Source: Ascidiaceihabitans sp039975415 (lineage in GTDB: Bacteria > Pseudomonadota > Alphaproteobacteria > Rhodobacterales > Rhodobacteraceae). Taken from it: a stretch of 64,000 nt of DNA. Shown piece after piece: positions 1 to 8,161 of this stretch. A model generated the notes under the pieces. The model searched no databases, was not told where the DNA came from, and worked only from the letters and a program-made list of their open reading frames with translations. Where the stretch lies: NCBI RefSeq assembly GCF_039975415.1, contig NZ_JBDWHD010000007.1; one strand, written 5' to 3'. A program made the position numbers and the translations under genes. Numbering within the stretch: the stretch's first letter is position 1; every line of letters begins with the position of its first letter.

Positions 1-305
1 TACAAACAGTGAAGCTGACACCGGTCATCGATCAACACATAAATGCGTCTCTCTACCGGCGTTGATATACAGAAGGTTGATCCATCGAATGAACCAAACC
101 GCCCACATATCTCTTCAGATATTCAATTTTCAAACAACGTGGGATCAGATCCCGCAGACAAAATCAAACCAACAGCGCCCTAACTAAACGACGCGCTAGC
201 ATCAATCGTATCCGTATTTCGTATCGCCTCGGACCCTGCTGCATTGCTGCTTTGTTGTCTCTGGCGCCTCAGTGGGTGGCTCGTTGCTCCCTGCTGAGAA
301 ATGTG
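1..305 (-). other. 5' leader of an rRNA operon (16S gene lies just outside the window)
   Basis: Read on the minus strand, this stretch follows a strong promoter (306-334), contains a boxA-like element (123-137) and runs with no open frame to the window edge. The composition and layout match the leader between rrn P1 and the 16S gene in Rhodobacterales. No 16S sequence itself is inside the window, so the assignment rests on the promoter, the boxA-like core and the absence of coding potential. Transcription goes leftward, out of the window. Confidence 0.65.
123..137 (-). promoter_or_regulatory. boxA-like antitermination element
   Basis: The minus strand reads TTGTTTGAAAATTGA, close to the boxA core (TGCTCTTTNANAATT) bound by NusB/NusE during rRNA transcription. 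It lies about 170 nt downstream of the -10 box at 306-311, the expected place in an rrn leader. Confidence 0.55.
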
Positions 306-334
306 TCTATAAAGACAGCTCTCAGAACCCACAA
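306..334 (-). promoter_or_regulatory. rRNA operon promoter
   Basis: On the minus strand a -35 box TTGTGG (329-334) and a -10 box TATAGA (306-311) are separated by exactly 17 bp. Upstream of the -35 (335-375) is an A/T-rich tract with runs of A and T that could serve as an UP element. This is the best promoter in the left 1 kb and faces the untranslated leader. Confidence 0.65.
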
Positions 335-913
335 CCCCTTTTTTCGATTAATGTGATTTTTTTTGAATTTCTTTTCCGACTGCCTATTTTTGAACGATCT
401 GCACTAGGGCAATGTAGCCCCCTTGAAGGAACACCCTGACCATAGCCCGGTAAATCCGTTGAAACCGAACACTGCAGCTTTCCGGCATAGCATGAAACCT
501 TCACAGCGCGTTTACACCGATGAACCCCGCACGGCATATCGTACGCGGTGCCTGGCATGGACTTTAACAAGTCAGTCCGGACCGTCAGTCATGACCCAAC
601 TCGGCACGCCCCGGCAGTCATAGTCAGCAAGACAGATAAAGGGGTGAAGAAGGGACATGTGCAGAAACGGAATTTCACCCAACACAGCGGGCGATGCACC
701 CTGAACGACACAAAGTTAACGTCAGCCAAGATAGTAAAGCGCGAGCCAAAGGTGCGCGGCTTCAAAATCAGTGGTTTTATCGAGAGTTTGGCTTTGACCC
801 AATTGTAGCGCAGTAATGTTGAAAACGTGACAGATAGGCAGCTACGCAAGCCGGTGCCCGTAGCCGATGCCCGTAACAGGCAACTACACGTTTCACGTAC
901 ATTAAAGGTAAAG
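335..913. other. Non-coding stretch between rrn promoter and tRNA-Lys
   Basis: About 580 bases with no convincing gene on either strand. Short open frames exist but have no ribosome-binding site or recognisable protein. The part next to the rrn promoter is A/T-rich and may be an UP element. I see no repeats or structured RNA that I can name here. Confidence 0.5.
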
Positions 914-989
914 TGGTGAGCCGTGCAGGATTCGAACCTGCGACCCGCTGATTAAAAGTCAGCTGCTCTACCAACTGAGCTAACGGCCC
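914..989 (-). tRNA. tRNA-Lys (anticodon UUU)
   Basis: The minus strand gives a complete cloverleaf: acceptor arms GGGCCGT and ACGGCTC, the D-arm sequence TTAGCTCAGTTGGTAGAGC, an anticodon loop CTTTTAA with anticodon TTT, and the T-arm GGTTCGAATCC. A discriminator A and the CCA end are encoded (914-916 on the plus strand read TGG). Length is 76 nt including CCA. It decodes AAA/AAG lysine codons. Confidence 0.97.
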
Positions 990-1000
990 CACGAGGTGGG

Positions 1001-1029
1001 TAACTAGAAAGAGTCGCATGATTGGTCAA
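1001..1029 (-). promoter_or_regulatory. tRNA-Lys promoter
   Basis: Minus strand -35 TTGACC (1024-1029) and -10 TAGTTA (1001-1006) with a 17-bp spacer, placed 12 bp upstream of the mature tRNA 5' end. Spacing and position fit a sigma70-type tRNA promoter. Confidence 0.65.
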
Positions 1030-1086
1030 GCCCTCATTTTCATCTTTCTGTGCGACATACTGGATTAGATCGAAACACGGGGTTAT

Positions 1087-1929
1087 ATGCCCGCCATGGC
1101 TATAGATTCTGCATATGAACTGCCCTTTATGAAAATGCACGGGCTAGGCAACGACTTTGTCGTTATTGACGCCCGTACAACCGGGGCGGACATTACCACT
1201 GCGTTGGCCAAGGGTTTGGCAGATCGTCATAAAGGTGTGGGATTCGATCAGCTTGCTGTCATAGAAAACGGGCAAGCGGACGCGCATCTGACTTTTTACA
1301 ATGCTGATGGATCAACATCTGCGGCTTGCGGCAATGCCACGCGGTGTATCGCACGTTACCTGATGGACGGCTCCGGGGAAACGGCGCTTAGGTTGACGAC
1401 CGATCGCGGCACACTTCACGCCACCGACCAAGGCGCTGGTGTAACTTCGGTGAATATGGGACATCCGCAGTTGGATTGGGCGGATGTGCCTTTGGGGCAA
1501 GCCATGGATACGCTGGAACTGCCCATAGCAGGGGCACCAACAGCGACAGGCATGGGCAATCCGCATTGCACGTTTTTCGTCGATGACGTCGAGGCTGTAG
1601 ATTTGGCCGCCCAAGGCGCCAAGATGGAACATCACCCTCTTTATCCCGAACGCACGAATGTTCAGTTTGCGCAAATCATTGGGCCAGACCACATCCGTAT
1701 GCGGGTTTGGGAACGTGGTGTCGGCATTACACTGGCCTCGGGGTCATCAAGTTGCGCCACGGCTGTAGCTGCAGCCCGTAGGGGGCTTACAGGGCGTCAG
1801 GTGCAGATCGACCTTGACGGGGGGACATTACATATTGATTGGCGCGAAGATGGCGTCTGGATGACGGGGAAGACGATGCATGTATTTTCCGGAACCCTCA
1901 CACCAAGCTTTTTGGACAGCCTGACATGA
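1087..1929 (+). CDS. dapF: Diaminopimelate epimerase
   Basis: DapF interconverts LL- and meso-diaminopimelate in the cytoplasm, giving the precursor of lysine and of peptidoglycan cross-links. The protein (280 aa, normal length) shows the N-terminal MHGLGNDF motif, the first catalytic cysteine in AACGNATRC (Cys81), the GNPHCTFFV segment, and ERGVGITLASGSSSCA in the C-terminal half. In the usual family motif the second catalytic cysteine sits in TxACGSGACA; the ungapped match here has serine at that place (Ser218, codon TCG at 1738-1740). Starts at 1087 or 1096 are both possible. The stop overlaps the start of mtaB by 4 nt (ATGA), so the two are translationally coupled. Confidence 0.93.
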   Translation: MPAMAIDSAYELPFMKMHGLGNDFVVIDARTTGADITTALAKGLADRHKGVGFDQLAVIENGQADAHLTFYNADGSTSAACGNATRCIARYLMDGSGETALRLTTDRGTLHATDQGAGVTSVNMGHPQLDWADVPLGQAMDTLELPIAGAPTATGMGNPHCTFFVDDVEAVDLAAQGAKMEHHPLYPERTNVQFAQIIGPDHIRMRVWERGVGITLASGSSSCATAVAAARRGLTGRQVQIDLDGGTLHIDWREDGVWMTGKTMHVFSGTLTPSFLDSLT

Positions 1930-3179
1930 GCGCACCCAAGTTTTCCAACCACGGTTGCCGCTTGAACGCCTATGAAACCGAAGCCATGCGCGAATTGGCC
2001 CAAGACGCCGGATTGCAAAATGCAGTCATCGTAAACACCTGCGCCGTCACAGCCGAAGCGGTACGCAAAGCGCGTCAGGACATCCGCAAACTGCGTCGTG
2101 CCAACCCGGAGGCGCGTTTGATCGTGACAGGGTGCGCCGCGCAAACGGAGCCTGAAACCTTCACCAGCATGGAAGAAGTCGATGCGGTGATCGGCAACAC
2201 CGAAAAGATGCAGGGCGGCACGTGGCAAGGGCTGGCTGCGGATTTCATCGGTGAAACGGAAGCGGTGCAAGTGGACGACATTATGTCGGTCACTGAAACG
2301 GCGGGTCATTTGATTGACGGGTTTGGCACACGAAGCCGCGCTTACGTACAGGTGCAAAACGGCTGCGATCACCGCTGCACATTTTGCATTATTCCTTATG
2401 GCCGTGGAAATTCCCGATCTGTACCGGCGGGGGTGGTTGTAGACCAAATCAAACGCTTGGTGGACAAAGGCTTTAACGAGGTCGTGCTGACGGGTGTGGA
2501 TTTGACCAGCTGGGGGGCTGATTTACCGGGCGAACCAAAACTGGGCGATCTGGTGATGCGTATCCTGAAGTTGATCCCCGATTTACCGAGACTGCGGATC
2601 AGCTCCATCGACAGCATCGAAGTCGACGACAACCTGATGCAAGCCATTGCCACTGAACCACGTCTTATGCCGCATTTGCACCTATCGCTTCAGCATGGCG
2701 ACGACATGATTTTGAAACGGATGAAGCGGCGGCACCTGCGCGACGATGCGATCCGCTTCACGCAAGACGCAAAAGCACTGCGGCCAGACATGACATTTGG
2801 TGCCGATATTATTGCGGGGTTTCCCACCGAAACCGACGCAATGTTTCAAAATTCATTAAAGCTGGTTCAGGACTGCGATCTGACGTGGTTGCACGTCTTT
2901 CCCTATTCGGCGCGCAAAGGCACGCCAGCAGCCAGAATGCCGGCTGTGAACGGTGCCGACATCAAGCTACGCGCGGCGGCATTGCGGGCGGCAGGCGACG
3001 CGCAAGTCAAAGAGCATCTGTCACAGCAAGTGGGGCAGCATCACAACGTCCTGATGGAGAACGCCACGATGGGGCGCACCCCACAGTTTTCAGAAGTTGT
3101 TTTTGAGGTTCCGCAGACCGAAGGCGCTATCGTCCACGCGCAGATTAAAGGCACGCAAGGACAACAGCTGACCGCGTGA
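1926..3179 (+). CDS. mtaB: tRNA t6A37 methylthiotransferase MtaB
   Basis: This radical-SAM enzyme adds a methylthio group to t6A at position 37 of tRNAs reading ANN codons. The start at 1926 overlaps the dapF stop (ATGA) and gives 417 aa, normal for the family. The N-terminal UPF0004 domain has its conserved cysteines in NHGCRLN, VNTCAV and VTGCAAQ; the radical-SAM domain carries CDHRCTFCIIP, which binds the catalytic 4Fe-4S cluster; a TRAM-like C-terminal segment follows. NHGCRLN and the general layout fit MtaB better than MiaB or RimO. Confidence 0.93.
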   Translation: MSAPKFSNHGCRLNAYETEAMRELAQDAGLQNAVIVNTCAVTAEAVRKARQDIRKLRRANPEARLIVTGCAAQTEPETFTSMEEVDAVIGNTEKMQGGTWQGLAADFIGETEAVQVDDIMSVTETAGHLIDGFGTRSRAYVQVQNGCDHRCTFCIIPYGRGNSRSVPAGVVVDQIKRLVDKGFNEVVLTGVDLTSWGADLPGEPKLGDLVMRILKLIPDLPRLRISSIDSIEVDDNLMQAIATEPRLMPHLHLSLQHGDDMILKRMKRRHLRDDAIRFTQDAKALRPDMTFGADIIAGFPTETDAMFQNSLKLVQDCDLTWLHVFPYSARKGTPAARMPAVNGADIKLRAAALRAAGDAQVKEHLSQQVGQHHNVLMENATMGRTPQFSEVVFEVPQTEGAIVHAQIKGTQGQQLTA

Positions 3180-3245
3180 TGCAGATGTGATAGCTTTTTC
3201 CACCAGATGGGGTAAGGTCCGACAGTCTTAACAAAAGTTCCCTCT

Positions 3246-3962
3246 ATGCCATTCTTTGATTTTATCGATACTTTACCCCGTTACGCTTCGATTGACCGTC
3301 CCCAAGCCAACCGTCTGAACTTGCGACGCAGGTTTATCATCGGCCCCGTGAAACCCTATTTCAAGAACGCCCGCGTACTTGATCTGGCGTCCCATGACGG
3401 GCGGTGGTGTTATGCCTTTGCGGCGGCTGGCGCACGCGAAGTGATCGGGTTTGAAGGGCGACAGGAATTGATAGATTCGTTTCCCGATTTCCCCGATGAA
3501 GAGCTGCGGAACAAGGTACAATTGCACTGCACCGATATCTTTGACGGCCTGGATGCAGCGATTGCCGAAGGCGAACGGTTTGACGTGGTCGGGGTGCTGG
3601 GCATCTACTACCACATCATGGATCACCAGCGTCTGTTGAAACAAATTCGCGCCGTGAAACCCAAACTTGTCATTATCGACAGTGAATTTTCAACACGCGA
3701 CAATCCGATCATTCAGCTGGTGCAAGAACGCACAGACCAAATTCTAAACGCTATACCGGAATACGAAGGGCACGAGATCGCCGTCAAAGGCGTGCCGTCC
3801 TTTCGTGCGATGGAATTGATGGCGGACAGCGCCGGTTTTGATCTGGAATGGAACGATGTCAGCGATATTCCACGGGGCAGGCGTGGCGGGGTCGCAGACT
3901 ATTACCGAAAAACCAACATGCGCCGCGCCACTTGCTTTTTAAGACCAAAGGGCGACACGTAA
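3246..3962 (+). CDS. Class I SAM-dependent methyltransferase, substrate unknown
   Basis: A 238-residue protein with a Rossmann-type SAM-binding core: motif I is VLDLASHDGRW (about residues 44-54), followed by an acidic end of strand 2 (GFEGRQ). The segment VVGVLGIYYHIMDH is where motif IV is expected, and the His-rich YYHIMDH resembles small-molecule and tRNA-wobble methyltransferases. The substrate cannot be told from the sequence. It stands alone 66 nt after mtaB, on the same strand, and ends just before a 16-bp inverted repeat. Confidence 0.75.
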   Translation: MPFFDFIDTLPRYASIDRPQANRLNLRRRFIIGPVKPYFKNARVLDLASHDGRWCYAFAAAGAREVIGFEGRQELIDSFPDFPDEELRNKVQLHCTDIFDGLDAAIAEGERFDVVGVLGIYYHIMDHQRLLKQIRAVKPKLVIIDSEFSTRDNPIIQLVQERTDQILNAIPEYEGHEIAVKGVPSFRAMELMADSAGFDLEWNDVSDIPRGRRGGVADYYRKTNMRRATCFLRPKGDT

Positions 3963-3966
3963 CGCT

Positions 3967-4019
3967 TAGGCTCAGGACCCATCAAACCAGCGCTACAGGA
4001 TTAATGGGTCCTGAGCCTA
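3967..4019. repeat. Perfect 16-bp inverted repeat between convergent genes
   Basis: TAGGCTCAGGACCCAT (3967-3982) is repeated perfectly inverted at 4004-4019 with a 21-bp loop. It sits between two convergent genes and could act as a bidirectional transcription stop, although no long T-run follows. The right arm contains the TAG stop codon of the minus-strand gene that begins at 4346. A very short miniature transposon is the other reading; no target duplication is evident. Confidence 0.75.
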
Positions 4020-4346
4020 TGTCCCGACAAACATATGGTTGGCTGGCGTCACACCGCGATCGTATGTGCAAAACGTGTCTGTGGCATCAGGTGTCGTTGT
4101 GTGGATTTTGATGTTTGTGATGACCTCAACAGCACCCGCGTCCAAACACGCCTGTTCGGCGGCTTTCACAATTGTCAGTAAATGATCTAGATCACCCTGC
4201 ATTGTGGTTTCCATCGCACCCACTTGAAACGGTACGCCCGCCGCCTGAACCACAGCAATCGCGCGGTCCACGACTTCGAAGTTGTTGCCTTCCCTCAAAC
4301 GGGGAATCACCTGAAACGCCAGCATAGTTTTGGTGTTTGGTTCCAT
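4017..4346 (-). CDS. MTH1187-family thiamine-binding protein
   Basis: A 109-residue protein of the MTH1187/YkoF-like (DUF77) family, small cytoplasmic ferredoxin-fold proteins reported to bind thiamine or its hydroxymethylpyrimidine part. Family features seen are the hydrophobic first strand MLAFQVIPR, the segment PFQVGAMETTMQGD and a C-terminal strand VEVITNIKIH. The window also contains a complete TPP-regulated thiamine ABC transporter 5 kb away, which supports a link to thiamine handling, though the two are not in one operon. Its stop codon lies in the inverted repeat at 3967-4019. Confidence 0.7.
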   Translation of the reverse strand: MEPNTKTMLAFQVIPRLREGNNFEVVDRAIAVVQAAGVPFQVGAMETTMQGDLDHLLTIVKAAEQACLDAGAVEVITNIKIHTTTPDATDTFCTYDRGVTPANHMFVGT

Positions 4347-4368
4347 CTTTCATCTCCTGTGAAATGCA

Positions 4369-4402
4369 AAAGGCCCCGCACGATGGTTCGCGCGGGGCCT
4401 TT
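4369..4402 (-). terminator. Rho-independent terminator of petABC
   Basis: An 11-bp GC-rich perfect inverted repeat (AAAGGCCCCGC at 4369-4379 with its complement at 4392-4402), 18 nt after the petC stop. Read on the minus strand, the stem ends in TTTT. The next minus-strand gene starts at 4346, so this separates the two transcripts. Confidence 0.85.
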
Positions 4403-4419
4403 CAAACCTTTGGATGCGT

Positions 4420-5205
4420 TTAGTGCTTACGCTTGTGCGGTGCCCAAAGACGCTTGTTGGTCAAGTACAACAGAACCGACAGGATCGTCAAAAACAACAC
4501 GCCCACAAATCCGGCTTGCTTACGCGCCATCATTTTCGGCTCAGCCGTCCACATCAGGAACGCAGATACGTCTTCGGCGATGTGATGCAGGTCGTTCGCA
4601 TGACCGTCAGCATATTCAACATCCTCACCGTACAACGGAGGCGCCATCGAAATCCAACCGCCCGGGAAAGCCGTGTTTTCATAGAACGTAACACCGGCCT
4701 GTTCTTTTTCTTCACCGGTGTAGCCGGTCAACAGGGATGCGATGTATTCAGGACCGCCCATGCCTTTGAAGAACTGGTTGATGCCCAAACCGTAGGGGCC
4801 GTGGAACCCTGCACGCGCTTTGGCCATCATGGACAAGTCGGGCGCGTTTTCCAAACCGGATTCCGGGAAGAAATCGGCAGGGCCGCGGGGACGATCGTCG
4901 TCCAGCTCGGGATCAAAGATATCGAACTGCGCGGCATAGGCGCGGATCTGATCCTCATCCATATGCGGACCACCTTCGTCGGACAACGTGCGGATCGGCA
5001 CAAACTTCAGGCCGTGACACGCAGAGCAAACTTCGGTGTACACCTGCAAACCACGTTGCAGCTGGTTTTGGTCATATTTGCCGAAGAGCCCTTCAAAGGA
5101 GTATTCGAAGTTTTCGACGTGCCCGGCACCGCCAGCGGCGAAGGCACCTGTGGCCAGCCCTAGGGCCGCCACAGCATTGATTGCGAGTTTCTTGAACATA
5201 CGCAT
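4420..5205 (-). CDS. petC: Cytochrome c1 of the bc1 complex
   Basis: Cytochrome c1 carries electrons from the Rieske centre to soluble or membrane-bound cytochrome c on the periplasmic side. The 261-residue protein has a signal peptide (cleavage near AFA-AGG, residue 23), the haem site CSACH at residues 60-64, the axial-ligand segment WISMAPPL, and one C-terminal membrane anchor (about 232-252) followed by a basic tail. It follows petB by 6 nt and is the last gene of the operon. Confidence 0.97.
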   Translation of the reverse strand: MRMFKKLAINAVAALGLATGAFAAGGAGHVENFEYSFEGLFGKYDQNQLQRGLQVYTEVCSACHGLKFVPIRTLSDEGGPHMDEDQIRAYAAQFDIFDPELDDDRPRGPADFFPESGLENAPDLSMMAKARAGFHGPYGLGINQFFKGMGGPEYIASLLTGYTGEEKEQAGVTFYENTAFPGGWISMAPPLYGEDVEYADGHANDLHHIAEDVSAFLMWTAEPKMMARKQAGFVGVLFLTILSVLLYLTNKRLWAPHKRKH

Positions 5206-5211
5206 ATCCTC

Positions 5212-6552
5212 TTATTCGGCTGGTTGCTGGGCAGAGCCCGCAGCCGCATCGCCACCGTAGTGTGCGTTAAAGTCATCTTCGATTGTCGCAGGCGGTGTGT
5301 CCGGTTTCTCGATCACGCCAAGCAATGGCAGGATGACCAGGAAGTACCCGAACCAATAGGCCGAGGCGATCAAAGACAATGTTGCGTATGGTTCTTCCGC
5401 AGGCATCGCACCCAGCCACATCAGGGCAAAGAAATCGACAACCAGCAGCGCAAACCACCACTTGAACATTGGACGGTAACGACCGGACCGAACGCTTGAC
5501 GTGTCCAGCCACGGCGCAAGCGCCATAACCGCAATCGCACCGAACATCGCCAGAACACCAAAGAACTTCGCATCGATGATTCCACCGGTCACGAAGGACG
5601 CGATTTGGACCACCCAAACTTCGGATGTGAAGGCACGCAAAATGGCATAGAACGGCAAGAAGTACCATTCAGGAACAATGTGCGCAGGCGTCGCCAGTGG
5701 GTTCGCTTCGATGTAGTTGTCCGGGTGTCCCAGATAGTTCGGCATAAAGCCAACCACTGCGAAAAATACCGCCAGGATCACTGCCAATGCGAACAAGTCC
5801 TTGATCACGAAGTAAGGCCAGAATGGAAGCGTGTCTTTTTGTGCTTCTTCCTTGGACCCACGACGCACTTCAACGCCTGTCGGGTTGTTGTTACCGGTGG
5901 TGTGGAACGCCCAGATGTGCACGATCACAAGACCGGCAATCACGAACGGCAGCAAGTAGTGCAAGCTGAAGAAACGGTTCAGCGTGGCGTTGTCCACCGC
6001 TGGTCCACCCAAAAGCCATGTCTGCAACGCTTCACCCACAAACGGGATCGCACCAAACAGGCCGGTGATCACGGTCGCACCCCAGAAGGACATTTGTCCC
6101 CATGGCAAAACGTAACCCATAAACGCGGTGCCCATCATCATCAGATAGATAAGCATACCAATGATCCATGTGATTTCGCGCGGCGCTTTGTATGATCCGT
6201 AATACAAACCACGGAAGATGTGGGCGTACACGGCAATAAAGAACAAGGACGCACCGTTTGCATGCAAATACCGCAGCATATAGCCGCCGTTCACGTTGCG
6301 CATGATGTGTTCAACGGACGCAAAGGCGTTGTCGACATGCGGCGTGTAATGCATCGCCAAAACGATACCGGTGATGATTTGCAGTGCCAGACAGAACGTC
6401 AGAACAATGCCCCAGATCCACATCCAGTTCAGGTTCTTGGGTGTTGGGATCATCAATGTGTCGTAAAGCAAACCAACAACAGGCAGGCGCGAGTGAAGCC
6501 ACTTTTCGCCGCCGGTTTTGGGCTCATAATGGTCGTGAGGAATTCCAGCCAT
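5212..6552 (-). CDS. petB: Cytochrome b of the bc1 complex
   Basis: The quinol-oxidising and quinone-reducing membrane subunit of complex III. The 446-residue protein is full length (not split as in b6f), with eight expected membrane segments, paired histidines for two b-type haems in ANGASLFFIAVYAHIFRGLYY-type helix B and in the helix D segment, and the Qo motif PEWYFLPFYAILR. A charged C-terminal extension rich in Asp and Ala ends the protein. It lies between petA and petC with 12- and 6-nt gaps. Confidence 0.97.
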   Translation of the reverse strand: MAGIPHDHYEPKTGGEKWLHSRLPVVGLLYDTLMIPTPKNLNWMWIWGIVLTFCLALQIITGIVLAMHYTPHVDNAFASVEHIMRNVNGGYMLRYLHANGASLFFIAVYAHIFRGLYYGSYKAPREITWIIGMLIYLMMMGTAFMGYVLPWGQMSFWGATVITGLFGAIPFVGEALQTWLLGGPAVDNATLNRFFSLHYLLPFVIAGLVIVHIWAFHTTGNNNPTGVEVRRGSKEEAQKDTLPFWPYFVIKDLFALAVILAVFFAVVGFMPNYLGHPDNYIEANPLATPAHIVPEWYFLPFYAILRAFTSEVWVVQIASFVTGGIIDAKFFGVLAMFGAIAVMALAPWLDTSSVRSGRYRPMFKWWFALLVVDFFALMWLGAMPAEEPYATLSLIASAYWFGYFLVILPLLGVIEKPDTPPATIEDDFNAHYGGDAAAGSAQQPAE

Positions 6553-6564
6553 AGGTCTTTCTCC

Positions 6565-7122
6565 TTAACCGAGTTTGATCGTGGTTTCATCCACGAATTC
6601 TGCAGGGGGAACCGGCAGGTTCGTAGGCGCCGGGCCTTTGCGAATACGACCAGCTGTGTCGTAGTGCGAACCATGGCACGGGCAGAACCAGCCGCCAAAG
6701 TCGCCCGCGTCACCCAAAGGCACACAGCCCAAGTGCGTGCAAACGCCCATCATCACCAGCCATTCGCCGTCTTCCGACAAGGCGCGGTTCGCATCAGATG
6801 CGTCCACGTCGCCAAGGTTCGCGTTTTCGGCGCCCTGATCCGGCAAATCAGCCAGATCAACGGCCCGTGCCGCTTCAATTTCTTCGTCTGTACGGCGACG
6901 GATAAAGACAGGCTTGCCCAACCACTTCACCGTGATTTGCGTGCCCGGCTCAACATCGGCCACGTCCACGCGGATCGACGCCAAGGCGCGCACATCTGCT
7001 GAGGGGTTCATCTGGTTGACCAGGGGCCAAACCGCAGCGCCTGTCGCGACCGCACCAGCGCCAGCTGTGGCGTAGTACAGAAAGTCCCGGCGGGTGCCTT
7101 CGTGTTCTTCGTGATCGGACAC
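6565..7122 (-). CDS. petA: Rieske iron-sulfur subunit of the bc1 complex
   Basis: The 2Fe-2S subunit takes the first electron from ubiquinol. I chose a GTG start at 7122, which has GGAGAA six bases upstream and gives a 185-residue protein matching Rhodobacter homologues; an upstream ATG at 7149 lacks this support. Seen are the twin-arginine uncleaved anchor TRRDFLYYATAG (10-21), the Rieske boxes CTHLGC (128-133) and CPCHGSHYD (147-155), and the C-terminal TIKLG ending typical of alphaproteobacterial petA. It is the first gene of petABC. Confidence 0.96.
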   Translation of the reverse strand: MSDHEEHEGTRRDFLYYATAGAGAVATGAAVWPLVNQMNPSADVRALASIRVDVADVEPGTQITVKWLGKPVFIRRRTDEEIEAARAVDLADLPDQGAENANLGDVDASDANRALSEDGEWLVMMGVCTHLGCVPLGDAGDFGGWFCPCHGSHYDTAGRIRKGPAPTNLPVPPAEFVDETTIKLG

Positions 7123-7462
7123 GTGGGTTCTCCATTTATTCAAGGCCAAACCAGGCCATTGGGCGTAAGGGCGGCGTCAAAACGCAGCCGTGCTGAGGCG
7201 GTATCTAGCTTGGTGAAGCGCACCCGTCCAGACACATCATTGACGCATCTGGTCGCAGGTAGAGGTTAAGTTTAAGAAAACAGGTATTTTTAAGTGTATT
7301 TGCGCTGCAATTTTCAAGGTGCGTCAGGCGTCTTACGCAAATTTACACCGAATCGGAGCAGGTTTTCAGACTGGGTTCGCATCCAAATCTGAAAAATACC
7401 ACATCGGGTCCTGAAAAAGCGGAACACATTCGGTAAAGCCCGGCAGGTTCAGGCGTCCGTAC
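7123..7462 (-). promoter_or_regulatory. Non-coding upstream region of petABC
   Basis: About 340 bases without a gene. The petABC promoter must lie here. The best-looking candidate on the minus strand is TTGAAA (7313-7318 region) with TTAAAA 18 bp downstream (about 7289-7294), leaving a leader of about 165 nt. The match is only fair and the area is A/T-rich, so alternatives are possible. I see no recognisable operator. Confidence 0.3.
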
Positions 7463-8074
7463 TTACCCCGCAGGCGGCACCGTCGCTTTCATATCGTCGC
7501 GTTCTGCAAACTTGGCATACCAGTCCGCCAAAGCGTCATTTCCTTTGCGCCAGTTGCGGGCGTCATGTCGGAAATCGACATAGCCCAGCGCACATGCCAC
7601 CGCGATCTGTCCCATATCCAACGGGCCGTTCAGATGGCTCATCCAACGTGTGGTCAAAGCGGCACATCCGCTCACAATTTTACCCCACTGCGCGTCAGAC
7701 CACTCATCCCATTGCTTGTCAGCCGGACGCATACGTCCTTCATAGGTGACCAACAAAGCCGCATCCAGAATGCCATCCGCCGTCGCCTCAAGCGTCAACG
7801 TGTCCCAGCGCCGCGCACCTGTCGGGTACAATCTCCCGCCTGCGCGATCATCCAGATACTGGCAAATCACACGGCTGTCGTACAACGTCGGGCCATCCGG
7901 ACGCTCAAGCGCAGGAATTTTATTGAGCGGGTTTTTCGCCTGTAGCCCGTCAACCGGATTGATGGGCGATGTTGAGGACGACACCAGTTCAACGTCGTCT
8001 GTTTGTCCTGTTTCGCTAAGTAAAATTATGACTTTGCGAACATAGGGTGAGGTCGGACTGTAATAAAGCTTCAT
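7463..8074 (-). CDS. Glutathione S-transferase family protein
   Basis: A cytoplasmic 203-residue GST. The thioredoxin-like N-terminal domain begins MKLYYSPTSPYVRKV, with NKIPAL (cis-Pro) and YDSRVICQYLD for glutathione binding; the helical C-terminal domain contains the ALGYVDFR segment usual for the YibF-like bacterial group. I start at 8074, which has AAGGAG at a good distance. It is monocistronic in appearance, 87 nt downstream of the PaiB-like gene on the same strand. Substrate unknown. Confidence 0.88.
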   Translation of the reverse strand: MKLYYSPTSPYVRKVIILLSETGQTDDVELVSSSTSPINPVDGLQAKNPLNKIPALERPDGPTLYDSRVICQYLDDRAGGRLYPTGARRWDTLTLEATADGILDAALLVTYEGRMRPADKQWDEWSDAQWGKIVSGCAALTTRWMSHLNGPLDMGQIAVACALGYVDFRHDARNWRKGNDALADWYAKFAERDDMKATVPPAG

Positions 8075-8161
8075 CGCAGGGCTCCTTTTGCAAGCGTCAC
8101 ACACACTATTGCCAGAGGTGCTGGAACTTACAACACGGTCATTTCCGAAGTCGCGCGACCA

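Noticed and set aside
322..570. Possible small protein upstream of the rrn promoter
   Set aside because: It overlaps the -35 element, has no ribosome-binding site and no recognisable fold.
1087..1929. dapF as a pseudogene because of the Cys to Ser change
   Set aside because: The reading frame is intact, the rest of the motifs are conserved and it is translationally coupled to mtaB, so I keep it as a functional gene with an unusual residue.
4414..5163. Plus-strand frame of 249 codons opposite petC
   Set aside because: Entirely antisense to cytochrome c1, without a ribosome-binding site or family pattern.
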